Positions 15,676-23,330 of a DNA stretch of 32,853 nt are shown piece after piece. Position 1 is the stretch's first letter. Each line of letters begins with the position of its first letter. Source of the stretch: JASJGK01 sp033791585 (GTDB lineage: Bacteria > SAR324 > XYD2-FULL-50-16). The stretch is taken from assembly GCA_033791585.1 (NCBI GenBank), contig JASJGK010000024.1, positions 1 to 32,853 on the forward strand. Reading direction: 5' to 3'. Below the pieces are notes generated by a model. The model was given only the letters and a program-made list of their open reading frames with translations, searched no databases and was not told the origin of the DNA. The translations under genes were made by a program, and so were the position numbers.

Positions 15676-16258
15676 ACTGAAAAAAAAGCAATTTATTGCT
15701 TTATCCCTAATTATGCTCGCTTTGGGCACAACAGGCGGCTTTACCCCTCGTTTTTTTACCTCCCCCCCTGAGGCACTAACTGTTGGCCTTTCTCACCATC
15801 AATTGGCTCGCATTGCCTTTTCCCAAGCCCAAAATAAAAAATTAGCTGAATCCAAAGAGGCTACTCTTTTTCTTCTGCAAAAGGGATATACTCAGCCGAA
15901 CTTTGCCCATTGGGCTTTGGGGCATTTGGGTCTCATAAGCATTCAAGAAAAAGATTTTGCTACAACCGTAGGGATCTATCAGGATTTGGTGCGCTTGCGA
16001 GGCTTGGAGCAAGACAAGTCTAATTATGTTTGGGCCTTAGCTCAGAAAACACCAGAAAAACCGCCAGCAAATCTAGAGAAGGCTTTGGAGTTATTGACTG
16101 AGAGCCAAGAGAAGGTAAAGGAGTTGGGTGCAAAGCTGCAAAGTACAGGCGAAACAGGCAGCGACGGTCTTAGCTATCCCAACCTACAACTTGAGGCATG
16201 GGAGGCGGCAAAAAAGGTAGAGCTATTGCTTGCGGCCTTAGGCCAGCCACAGACTTAG
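15659..16258 (+). CDS. Membrane-anchored protein with possible TPR-like helices
   Basis: A single N-terminal hydrophobic segment (about 11–30, FIALSLIMLALGTTGGF) after basic residues would insert as a signal anchor or be cleaved. The rest (about 45–199) is helical with pair-of-helices spacing (QLARIAFSQAQNKKLAESKEAT; HWALGHLGLISIQEKDFATTVGIYQDL), recalling tetratricopeptide repeats but too divergent to be sure. AAGG-like binding signal AAAGG at 15647–15651 supports the ATG at 15659. It overlaps the preceding unknown gene by 17 bases. It ends 61 bases before the 3' end of a convergent gene. No known function. Confidence 0.7.
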   Translation: MKSLNELKKKQFIALSLIMLALGTTGGFTPRFFTSPPEALTVGLSHHQLARIAFSQAQNKKLAESKEATLFLLQKGYTQPNFAHWALGHLGLISIQEKDFATTVGIYQDLVRLRGLEQDKSNYVWALAQKTPEKPPANLEKALELLTESQEKVKELGAKLQSTGETGSDGLSYPNLQLEAWEAAKKVELLLAALGQPQT

Positions 16259-16293
16259 CCTTAGAATTGTTAGGCTAACCAGCGACAGACTTA
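16243..16293. repeat. 15-base direct repeat and inverted repeat at a convergent gene end
   Basis: CCAGCCACAGACTTA (16243–16257) and CCAGCGACAGACTTA (16279–16293) match at 14 of 15 bases, 36 apart. Between them TTAGCCT (16255–16261) pairs perfectly with AGGCTAA (16272–16278). The hairpin spans the stop codon of the upstream gene and has no T tract, so it is not a classical terminator, although it may protect RNA ends. Confidence 0.5.
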
Positions 16294-16319
16294 CTAATTT
16301 AACATTGGGGGTCAGAGAC

Positions 16320-17444
16320 TTATGGCTTAACAAAAACCATTCGGTTTCCAGAAATTTCTTTCGACTTTAATCTGACCTTTTTATCCTTGGCGGCAATTTT
16401 TAGTTTTCTCCGCAAGCGGCTTTTGTCTTGGTTGGAAAAGTATTCAACTTCCAGCAAATTATGGCTGTTTTTTAGTTCAGACTGGCTTTGGAAGCCTTCC
16501 AAGTTCTCTAAGGCTTCTAAAATATTGTCTTCTTCATCTTCAGAAAAGCCTATAAAACGTAAGAAAAAGGCATTGCCCTGGTCACCTGTCGATTGGTAGA
16601 AGGTCGTAATGTCTTTGGTGATCATCTCTGCGTTGAGTCTGGCTGCCTTATCACCTGCTTTCGAAAGGCTGGTTGTCCAATCAAAACTGCCTACCCTGCC
16701 TTTGGTAATTTGCTTTTGGTTGGCCATTTGGTTCGAAATTAGCCTGGCTGTGCTTACGTCATATACCCGCGTCAAGACTTGGGCCTTTGCAGCTTGGAAC
16801 ATCTGCCCTGGCTGGTTTCTACCTGTTGCCACCACTTCAAATTCCACTAAAATATCCACTTGTTGCTCTTGGGCGACACGAATCCAAGCATCGCTTGCGC
16901 GGGAGGGATCGTAAATTCGATCTAATGCTTTCTGGTCGAAAAGGCGGAAGCCGTAGCCTGTAAGTGCCATTTGGATGACAGCTAAAGAAGCTAGAGCCGC
17001 TGGGTGGTCTGCTGCCTGGGCCTGTGGGTGAGTGGGCTTATAGATCACCATAAGGCGTTTGTTCCCCATTTTTTTATGGAGGATTCGCAAATTGCCTAAT
17101 TTGTCTTTTAATTTTCCCTGGGCAACCTCAGCTTCGATTTCTACAAACCAAACATTACCAACTCGCTCATTACGCAAGCTTTTGTATTTTGTCACATAAC
17201 CTGTCGCTGAAGAATAGACCTCATCCTTGATCACCTGCCAGTTTTTCACCTCTGTTTTTGCGTCTAAGAGTAAACCCACTCCCTTTTCAACAGCGTCACG
17301 GAGGGCGTTGTTCATAGCTTGCTTACGGGCAGAACTTTCGTTGCCATTAAAGATCTCAGCTCTTCCCTTCCCTTCAATAGCGCCAAAAACGGCAGGGGTA
17401 AGAAAACTAAAAAAACAAAGCGCTAAAAGTAGTATTTTTTTCAT
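16320..17444 (-). CDS. Secreted protein with FlgT-N/LPP20-like domain
   Basis: A signal peptide covers residues 1–21 (MKKILLLALCFFSFLTPAVFG). The next 90 residues, EGKGRAEIFNGNESSARKQAMNNALRDAVEKGVG and so on, have the pattern of the FlgT N-terminal/LPP20-like domain found in envelope and flagellar H-ring proteins: a beta strand with GxA, then a helix of AR…A…AL.DAV. The middle part (about 130–235) resembles a nucleotide-free Rossmann-like periplasmic domain as in CsgG/LpoB-type proteins. Length is 374. The ATG at 17444 has AGGAC upstream. It follows the lipoprotein gene on the same strand after about 120 bases, so the two probably work together at the outer membrane. No flagellar genes are near. 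Exact function is unknown. Confidence 0.65.
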   Translation of the reverse strand: MKKILLLALCFFSFLTPAVFGAIEGKGRAEIFNGNESSARKQAMNNALRDAVEKGVGLLLDAKTEVKNWQVIKDEVYSSATGYVTKYKSLRNERVGNVWFVEIEAEVAQGKLKDKLGNLRILHKKMGNKRLMVIYKPTHPQAQAADHPAALASLAVIQMALTGYGFRLFDQKALDRIYDPSRASDAWIRVAQEQQVDILVEFEVVATGRNQPGQMFQAAKAQVLTRVYDVSTARLISNQMANQKQITKGRVGSFDWTTSLSKAGDKAARLNAEMITKDITTFYQSTGDQGNAFFLRFIGFSEDEEDNILEALENLEGFQSQSELKNSHNLLEVEYFSNQDKSRLRRKLKIAAKDKKVRLKSKEISGNRMVFVKP

Positions 17445-17563
17445 GAGTCCTTTTATTTATTTGCTCTGGGGGGATAAATGATGAGAGTAAAACCCAAAAA
17501 AAGCAAGACATCTGTTTTCAGGTACCTTATTTCAGTGGCTATCTTACTTCACTATGCAATCTC

Positions 17564-18883
17564 CTACAAGCCTGATTCTTGTGGTTGGATAAGCTGGTTG
17601 CCAGCTTTCACCTGAGGTGCAGGCATAGCTTCTTTTTCTGCCTCAACCTTTTTCTTGGGTGCCATTTTTAAGGGCATTGGGTCGGGTACAGAAAGTTTCA
17701 ATTGGGATTTTGGGTAAAGATTAGCATCGGGCTTTTCAAGGCCGTTTAAATCTTGTTCCTTTAACTCATTGATTTTAGGCTCTAATGGCCAAAGCTGTTT
17801 TGCGTCTAAAAGCAATTTGTTATTGCTTTCTAGGGTCTGGATTAGAGGTGGTTTTGCTTTGACCACTTGTACAATTACCTTTTTTTCAATGATAACCGGT
17901 GCAATCCCACGCTGTGGGTTAAGGTGGGCATCCAGCCAAGCGTGCATATTATCCCCCCAAGCTTGGGCGTACTTCAACTTTTGCTGCAATCGATTGGCTT
18001 GGGAGAACATTTTTGCCGCAAATAAATAATCACCTTGGGTGTGGTAAACTTGGCCTAAATTATAAAAAGCTGTGGCACGGTTGATCAAGTAAACTTCTTC
18101 AGGCTCGCTATTGTTAGGGGCGAAGAGCACAATTTTCCACATAAGTTTAGCCTTTTGGTACTGGCCAGAACTTGCGTAATCGTTGCCTTTCATTACTCTA
18201 GGGTCGCCGTAATCATGAACTTCGTTGGCCACCCAGCCGAAGGCTTCGCCACGCTCTAGATCAAAGTTTGTATCTTCTGCGCTGGTTTCAAAACGCTCCA
18301 TTACCTTTTGGGTCAGAATCTTTGTTAAGCGCAAGAGTTCTTTGCCTTCTTTGGGTCTCCGCTCTGTGTCTTTTTTGCCTACATAAATTTGTTGGAAAGG
18401 CTGACTAAAGCGCTCCCTAATTAAAGCAGTGCCCGTTTCCCCGTCGAAGAGATTGATATTAACCCCAATGAGGGCGTTTCGCCTTAAAATTTCTTTGGGT
18501 TTTTTATCAGGGTCAGTTTCTAGATCTACCTCTACAGGTTTCTCTCGGTTTTCCCAAAGGCTATAATTTTCCACCCACATCCGCAGCACACCCATATTTT
18601 TTTCATCATCAGGTAGGATGTCTACAATCTTGTAACCACGGGCTTCGATTTCTTTAAACAGAACATCTTTGATTTCTTGCTGGTTTTCCCCTGTTAGGGA
18701 TTGCACGTAAATGGTGGTAATGGCTTGGAGTTTTTGTTGGATAACGTTCTTTGTAATCTCAGCCTGACTCTGTTTGCTCGGCCACAGGCCAAATTTCTCT
18801 ACGTACTGGCAGCCAGCTAAAGTGAGGGGGATAAATAAGCTAAAAAAAATAACCCTTAAACTCAGGCCTTTTAGTTTCAACAT
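17564..18883 (-). CDS. Lipoprotein with tetratricopeptide-like repeats
   Basis: The signal peptide ends in LAGC with lipid-attachment Cys at residue 25. After a Q-rich linker, residues 50–210 form a domain with VQSLTGENQQEIKDVLFKEIEARGYKIVD, a pattern like the CsgG/LpoB-type or DUF6340-like lipoproteins, which also start with a strand and a helix carrying ‘L…l…rGy.vv’. Residues 235–315 hold helical repeats of TPR type (GNDYASSGQYQKAKLMWKIVL, AFYNLGQVYHTQGDYLFAAKMFSQA). The C-terminus is rich in Lys/Pro/Glu/Ala (390–425) and likely disordered. It lies upstream of the FlgT-N-like gene on the same strand. Assembly of an envelope structure is the best guess; not proven. Confidence 0.7.
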   Translation of the reverse strand: MLKLKGLSLRVIFFSLFIPLTLAGCQYVEKFGLWPSKQSQAEITKNVIQQKLQAITTIYVQSLTGENQQEIKDVLFKEIEARGYKIVDILPDDEKNMGVLRMWVENYSLWENREKPVEVDLETDPDKKPKEILRRNALIGVNINLFDGETGTALIRERFSQPFQQIYVGKKDTERRPKEGKELLRLTKILTQKVMERFETSAEDTNFDLERGEAFGWVANEVHDYGDPRVMKGNDYASSGQYQKAKLMWKIVLFAPNNSEPEEVYLINRATAFYNLGQVYHTQGDYLFAAKMFSQANRLQQKLKYAQAWGDNMHAWLDAHLNPQRGIAPVIIEKKVIVQVVKAKPPLIQTLESNNKLLLDAKQLWPLEPKINELKEQDLNGLEKPDANLYPKSQLKLSVPDPMPLKMAPKKKVEAEKEAMPAPQVKAGNQLIQPQESGL

Positions 18884-19095
18884 TGCAAAAATTGGTATAG
18901 TTTATGTGTAAGCAGAGCAATCGCTCATATATATAGTAATAAGTAAAAGCAAAAAGCGCACCACCCTTTTGCTCAATCTTTAAGCTGCTGTAAATAGACT
19001 TTCCAAAAGCCCTTAACCACGCTAGAGTATATGCTAAGTAGATGCCAAAATGCGACCCCACGATGATCCCATTCCCAATTCACTCTAAATTCACT

Positions 19096-20730
19096 ATGAA
19101 CCCAACAAAAACAAAAACCTGGAGCCTCTTAGAAGCTCATTTTCTCGAGATGAAAGCCCTTACTTTAAGGGAGCAATTTTTACTGAACGAAAGCCGAGCG
19201 AAAGATTTAAGTTATGAAGCCTGTGGCTGGTTTGTAGACTTTAGTAAAAATCTTTTGACCACAGAAACGATTGATTTATTACTGGATTTTGCAGCGGAGC
19301 AAAATGTTTTAGAAGAGGCTAAAGCCATGTTCAGTGGTGAGGTTATCAACAAAACGGAAAATCGCTCTGTTTTGCACACAGCCTTACGTAGCTTTTCAGG
19401 TGAACCTGTCTTGGTAGATGGTCAAGATGTGATGCCGGATATTGAAGCCACCTTGGGTAAGATGGAGGCCTTTGCAACCTCAGTGATTCAAGGGGAATTT
19501 CAAGGTTTTTCAGGGAAGCGCCTTACTAACATAGTAAACATCGGCATTGGTGGCTCTGATTTAGGGCCAAAAATGGTTTATGAAGCATTGAAGTTCTATT
19601 CTCACAGAGATTTAAATTTATCTTTTATTTCAAATGTAGATGCCACTCATTTGGCAGAAGAACTGTTGAGCTTTGACCCAGAGACAACCTTATTTTTAAT
19701 TGCTTCAAAGACCTTTACCACCCAAGAGACCATGACCAATGCACAGAGTTGCAAGGACTGGTGCTTGCAAGCTTATGATGGAGATGAAAAGGCTGTTGCT
19801 TCCCATTTTGTTGCCCTATCTACTAATATAGCAAAGGTGCAAGAATTTGGGATCGACCCTGCCAATATCTTTGGTTTTTGGGATTGGGTTGGTGGCAGAT
19901 ATAGTCTCACCAGTGCCATTGGCTTGAGCTTGATGATTGCTCTAGGGGTAGAGAACTTCCATGAGTTGCGTAAGGGGTTTTATGAAATGGACCAACATTT
20001 TATTTCCGCTCCGCCGAAGCAGAATTTGCCTCTCTTGATGGCTTTGGTTGGCCTTTGGTACAATAACTTTTTTAAATGTGAGAGCCTAGCTATACTGCCT
20101 TATGACCAATATTTACACAGATTCCCCGCATATTTTCAGCAGGGGGATATGGAATCAAACGGCAAAGGCGTAGACCGCCAAGGGAACCCTGTTGACTATG
20201 AAACGGGGCCTATCATTTGGGGGGAACCTGGCACCAACGGGCAGCATGCCTTTTACCAGTTGATTCACCAAGGCACAAAATTAGTTCCCTGTGATTTTAT
20301 TGCTTTTGCAAAAAGCTTGAACCCAGTTGCGGACCATCATGAGAAGCTAATGAGTAATTTCTTTGCTCAATCCAGAGCCTTAGCTTTTGGCCGGACGGCA
20401 GAAGAGGCGAGGGCTGCGGGAACCCAAGAAGACCTAGTGCCTTTTAAGGTGTTTTCAGGATCAAGACCCACAACGGCTTTGCTAGCTGAGAAATTAACAC
20501 CCAATTCATTAGGGAGTTTGATTGCTCTTTACGAACATAAAGTCTTTGCACAGGGAGTCCTATGGAATATTTACTCTTTTGATCAATGGGGGGTGGAATT
20601 GGGGAAAGAATTAGCAGGTGAGATCTTGCCTGTTTTGAAAAACTCCACTACACAACAAAAGGCGACTATAAAACAAAGCTTCGACACTTCGACCGACCAA
20701 CTGATTAAAAAATACCAAGACTGGAAATGA
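19096..20730 (+). CDS. pgi: Glucose-6-phosphate isomerase
   Basis: PGI interconverts glucose-6-phosphate and fructose-6-phosphate in glycolysis. Using the ATG at 19096 the protein is 544 residues, close to the E. coli enzyme, and the N-terminus (TWSLLEAHFLEMK) aligns. The frame also has an ATG at 19042, which would add 18 residues with no homology. Signature segments are DWVGGRYSLTSAIG (about 263–276) and SFDQWGVELGK (about 494–504). Catalytic residues are E353 in GDMESNGK, H384 in GTNGQHAF and K504. The TGA stop overlaps the ATG of the next small gene. It has no strong ribosome binding site. Together with the ROK kinase it supplies the start of glycolysis, though the genes are not adjacent. 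Confidence 0.96.
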   Translation: MNPTKTKTWSLLEAHFLEMKALTLREQFLLNESRAKDLSYEACGWFVDFSKNLLTTETIDLLLDFAAEQNVLEEAKAMFSGEVINKTENRSVLHTALRSFSGEPVLVDGQDVMPDIEATLGKMEAFATSVIQGEFQGFSGKRLTNIVNIGIGGSDLGPKMVYEALKFYSHRDLNLSFISNVDATHLAEELLSFDPETTLFLIASKTFTTQETMTNAQSCKDWCLQAYDGDEKAVASHFVALSTNIAKVQEFGIDPANIFGFWDWVGGRYSLTSAIGLSLMIALGVENFHELRKGFYEMDQHFISAPPKQNLPLLMALVGLWYNNFFKCESLAILPYDQYLHRFPAYFQQGDMESNGKGVDRQGNPVDYETGPIIWGEPGTNGQHAFYQLIHQGTKLVPCDFIAFAKSLNPVADHHEKLMSNFFAQSRALAFGRTAEEARAAGTQEDLVPFKVFSGSRPTTALLAEKLTPNSLGSLIALYEHKVFAQGVLWNIYSFDQWGVELGKELAGEILPVLKNSTTQQKATIKQSFDTSTDQLIKKYQDWK

Positions 20731-20894
20731 CCATGAGCATAGAACAAAATATTTTAGATTTACTTTGCTGCCCTGCCTGCAAGCATGAACTGAAACAAGA
20801 GGCAGAGACTCTAATCTGTGAGCCTTGTAAGCTTAGTTACCCGGTTACAAGTGGCATGCCTTGTCTTTTGGTGGAAGAGGCTACAAAGCTATAA
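20727..20894 (+). CDS. UPF0434/Trm112-like zinc-ribbon protein
   Basis: This 55-residue gene overlaps the pgi stop codon (ATGA at 20727–20730). An alternative ATG at 20733 is also in frame. The protein has two CxxC pairs, C15-P-A-C18 and C31-E-P-C34, and the pattern ILDLLCCPACKHEL … LSYPVTSGMPCLL, which matches the UPF0434 (YcaR) and Trm112 family of small zinc-ribbon proteins; in eukaryotes and archaea Trm112 activates methyltransferases, while the bacterial homologue's role is not settled. The gene is easily missed because of its size. No signal peptide. A role as a partner of a methyltransferase elsewhere in the genome is inference. Confidence 0.85.
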   Translation: MTMSIEQNILDLLCCPACKHELKQEAETLICEPCKLSYPVTSGMPCLLVEEATKL

Positions 20895-20904
20895 ATTGTC
20901 GCTG

Positions 20905-20946
20905 GGCTTAAAAAATGAATTGTTTCATTTTTTAAAGGTAAGCCTT
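20905..20946. terminator. Bidirectional-looking hairpin between pgi operon and lptE
   Basis: TTAAAAAATGAA (20908–20919) and TTCATTTTTTAA (20924–20935) form a perfect 12-bp stem around TTGT, and the outer GGCTTA/TAAGCC adds further pairing. With A- and T-runs in both arms it can end transcripts from both convergent genes. It lies between the UPF0434-like stop and the lptE stop, where a terminator is expected. Confidence 0.72.
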
Positions 20947-20980
20947 TAATGGCTGAATTTGGGGGCATAAAGGTTTTTGG

Positions 20981-21502
20981 CTAGAAGTTTTGAGTGAGTT
21001 TGGTAAGGATTTTCTTGGTTAAATCATCCACAGCCTTTCCCATGGCTTGGTCTTTTGCCGCATCATCTAAAGAGTCTTCTGTTGTTTCTAGTGTATATTC
21101 CCCTAGCGCCTCTTCTTTAGAGAAAATTGTGCTATGGTCTCGGTTATCAACCAAAGAAATTTCAGATTTTATAGAAAAAAGATAAAGATAAGTTAAATTA
21201 GTTCCGATTTCTAATTGGGTTTTTTTCTTGGTGGCACCTGTAATGTTAACACTAAAAGTAAGTTCACCACGGGAGTTAACTTTGACGTTTGATTGGTTTA
21301 AGGATTGTTTTATTTTCCTTGTTAATTCAATGTCTAAGCCTGGTGTAAAAGATTTATTTTTTATCTTTTTTAAAGATAAACTGGTGGCCCCATTGGGCAA
21401 AGAAATCTGGTTTCGATTCAATTGGAAACCGCAGGCACTAAATAAAAGTGCTAGGCATAGTAAAAATACCTTAGTAAGCGGGTTGACAGCTTTATAATCC
21501 AT
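20981..21502 (-). CDS. lptE: LPS-assembly lipoprotein LptE
   Basis: LptE is the outer-membrane lipoprotein plug of the LptDE translocon that inserts lipopolysaccharide into the outer leaflet. The lipobox is FSAC, followed by GFQLNRNQ, as in the CGFxLRG start of LptE. The rest has the LptE-type pattern of strands and two helices (SLKKIKNKSFTPGLDIELTRKIKQSL; GATKKKTQLE). It ends near a hairpin convergent with the pgi operon. The start is uncertain: ATGs at 21502, 21511 and 21529 are in frame. I chose 21502, which gives a signal peptide of usual length (Cys at residue 24) and leaves room for a promoter to ffh. The usual neighbours leuS and holA are absent. Assignment rests mainly on the lipobox context and fold pattern. 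Confidence 0.78.
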   Translation of the reverse strand: MDYKAVNPLTKVFLLCLALLFSACGFQLNRNQISLPNGATSLSLKKIKNKSFTPGLDIELTRKIKQSLNQSNVKVNSRGELTFSVNITGATKKKTQLEIGTNLTYLYLFSIKSEISLVDNRDHSTIFSKEEALGEYTLETTEDSLDDAAKDQAMGKAVDDLTKKILTKLTQNF

Positions 21503-21518
21503 AGATAACATTCTTTGT

Positions 21519-21548
21519 TTGACGTACATCCGTTAATTCTTCTATACC
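21519..21548 (+). promoter_or_regulatory. Possible sigma-70 promoter for ffh
   Basis: TTGACG (21519–21524) is a good −35 match (5 of 6), with TATACC (21543–21548; 4 of 6) 18 bases downstream. The expected start site would fall about at the ffh ATG (21555), so the transcript could be leaderless. The match may be chance, and experimental start sites are absent. Confidence 0.4.
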
Positions 21549-21554
21549 ACTTGG

Positions 21555-22910
21555 ATGTTTGATACACTCTCTGAAAAATTTAATCTAGCTTTTAAAAAGC
21601 TTACCAACAAGGGTGTTCTTACAGAAGCGAATATTGCGTCTTCTTTAAAGGACGTAAAATTTGCCCTGTTGGAGGCTGATGTTAACTACCGAGTAGTTAA
21701 TGCCTTTTTGAAGTCGGTTAAAAAAAGGTCTTTGGGCCAAGAAGTAATGGGGTCCTTAAGCCCTGCACAACAGTTCATTAAGGTTGTTAACGACGAGTTA
21801 GCTTCCATGATGGGCGAAAAGAATGAATCGGTGACCTTAAAGCCCGATGGCACAACCATGCTGATGATGGTTGGTCTACAAGGTTCTGGTAAAACAACCA
21901 GTGCCGCAAAGCTTGCAAGAAGGCTTAAAGCCGAAGGAAAGAAAGTTTATTTGGCCTCCGCTGATGTTTACAGACCAGCGGCGATGGACCAGTTGAAAAA
22001 ACTGGCTGCGGATATTGGAGTTGATTGTTATGACTCTAATCCAGACCAAAGACCTGTTGAAATCGCCATGCACGCCAAGAGGCAAGCAGAGGCTAAGCTT
22101 GCTGATCTATTTATTTTGGATACGGCGGGCCGTTTACAGATTGACGATGTCTTGATGACTGAGCTAGAAGAAATCAAGGCAAAAGCAGGTACGGATGAGA
22201 TTTTATTTGTAGCTGATGCCATGACAGGCCAAGAGGCAGTTAACGTTGCCAAGACCTTTCATGACCGTTTAGAATTGAATGGGTTTTTACTTACTAAGAT
22301 GGATGGCGATGCCCGAGGTGGCGCTGCTTTATCCATTAGAGCTATCACTGGTCAGCCAGTAAAGTTCATTGGTGTTGGTGAGAAACTAGAAGACTTAGAA
22401 CCCTTTCACCCCGATAGAATCGCTAGCCGAATCTTAGGGATGGGTGACTTAGTCAGCTTAATCGAAAAGGCCCAAGGGCATTTTGACGAAAGCAAAGCAC
22501 AGGAATTAGAGGAAAAGTTAAGACAAAATGACTTTTCCTTAGGTGATTTTCAAGACCAGCTTCGCCAGATCCAAAAGATGGGAAGCATGAAGGACTTGAT
22601 GGGGATGATTCCCGGCATGGGCGCTAATATACCAAAAGATGCCAATGTTGATGACGGGAAGTTAAAACGAATAGATGCCATCATCTGCTCGATGACCGCC
22701 GAAGAAAAAGAGAAACCAAATCTCTTTAACGGCGCCAGAAAGCTGAGAGTTGCAAAGGGTAGCGGTACTGATGTTAGTGAAATCAACCGTATGCTCAAGC
22801 AGTTTATGCAGATGAAGAAGATGATGAAAAAGTTTAGTAACATGGGTAGCAAGAAAGAAACTATGCGAGCCATGAAAGGAATGATGGGTGGCGGTAGGCC
22901 ACCCTTTTAG
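21555..22910 (+). CDS. ffh: Signal recognition particle protein Ffh
   Basis: Ffh (SRP54) binds signal sequences of membrane proteins and the SRP RNA and hydrolyses GTP with FtsY. N domain, then the GTPase domain with GLQGSGKTT (about 107–115), DTAGR (about 189–193) and TKMDG (about 247–251). The M domain is rich in methionine (SMKDLMGMIPGMG; FMQMKKMMKKF) and shows the RNA-binding SGTDVSEIN motif (normally SGxxxxEVN). Length 451 is normal. The ATG at 21555 has no Shine–Dalgarno sequence, and a promoter-like pair sits close upstream. It precedes the rpsP operon on the same strand by 88 bases. The SRP RNA gene is not in the window. Confidence 0.97.
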   Translation: MFDTLSEKFNLAFKKLTNKGVLTEANIASSLKDVKFALLEADVNYRVVNAFLKSVKKRSLGQEVMGSLSPAQQFIKVVNDELASMMGEKNESVTLKPDGTTMLMMVGLQGSGKTTSAAKLARRLKAEGKKVYLASADVYRPAAMDQLKKLAADIGVDCYDSNPDQRPVEIAMHAKRQAEAKLADLFILDTAGRLQIDDVLMTELEEIKAKAGTDEILFVADAMTGQEAVNVAKTFHDRLELNGFLLTKMDGDARGGAALSIRAITGQPVKFIGVGEKLEDLEPFHPDRIASRILGMGDLVSLIEKAQGHFDESKAQELEEKLRQNDFSLGDFQDQLRQIQKMGSMKDLMGMIPGMGANIPKDANVDDGKLKRIDAIICSMTAEEKEKPNLFNGARKLRVAKGSGTDVSEINRMLKQFMQMKKMMKKFSNMGSKKETMRAMKGMMGGGRPPF

Positions 22911-22968
22911 CTGTTAAATTAATAGCTAGCAGTTTGTTTAACTGTTGGCGTTAAGCTAATAACTTACA

Positions 22969-22980
22969 TATTGCGCAATA
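22969..22980. promoter_or_regulatory. Perfect 12-base palindrome upstream of rpsP
   Basis: TATTGCGCAATA is a perfect palindrome lying just before the rpsP binding site (AAGGAG). It could be an operator or a small transcript hairpin; no known regulator site is recognised. Confidence 0.25.
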
Positions 22981-22998
22981 ACATAACCAAGGAGTCTT

Positions 22999-23325
22999 GT
23001 GTCTGTACGTATCCGCCTGGCTAAAGCCGGCTCAAAGAAAAAAGTTTTATACCGAATCGTTGCTGCTGATCAGCGCATGCCTCGTGATGGTCGTTTCTTA
23101 GAAAAATTAGGAACTTACGATCCACATACCAAGGCCATTAGCCTTGATAAAGAAGCTACACAAAAGTGGTTGGATGTTGGCGCACAGCCTTCTGATACTA
23201 TGCTTAAGCTTTTGATCAAGCAAGGTTTCGCTTTGACTGCTCCGGTTTACCCAGAGAAGAAGAAAAAAGAAGAGCCTAAGGCAGAAGAAGCAGCAGCACC
23301 TGCTGAGGAAAGCAAAGAAGCTTAA
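22999..23325 (+). CDS. rpsP: 30S ribosomal protein S16
   Basis: S16 helps assemble the 30S subunit. The sequence VRIRLAKAGSKKKVLYRIVAAD, DGRFLEKLGTYDP and WLDVGAQPSDTM match the family. A Lys/Glu/Ala-rich C-terminal tail (about 82–108) extends past the usual 80–90 residues and may be disordered. Translation begins at GTG 22999, with AAGGAG at 22989–22994. It starts the rpsP–rimM–trmD–rplS run; rimM follows after five bases. The small KH-domain gene (khpA) that is commonly placed between rpsP and rimM in many bacteria is missing here. Confidence 0.97.
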   Translation: MSVRIRLAKAGSKKKVLYRIVAADQRMPRDGRFLEKLGTYDPHTKAISLDKEATQKWLDVGAQPSDTMLKLLIKQGFALTAPVYPEKKKKEEPKAEEAAAPAEESKEA

Positions 23326-23330
23326 TTTAA

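Noticed and set aside
18840..19061. Minus-strand 73-codon frame between the TPR lipoprotein and pgi
   Set aside because: It overlaps the lipoprotein start and the pgi leader, has no homology pattern, and looks like chance.
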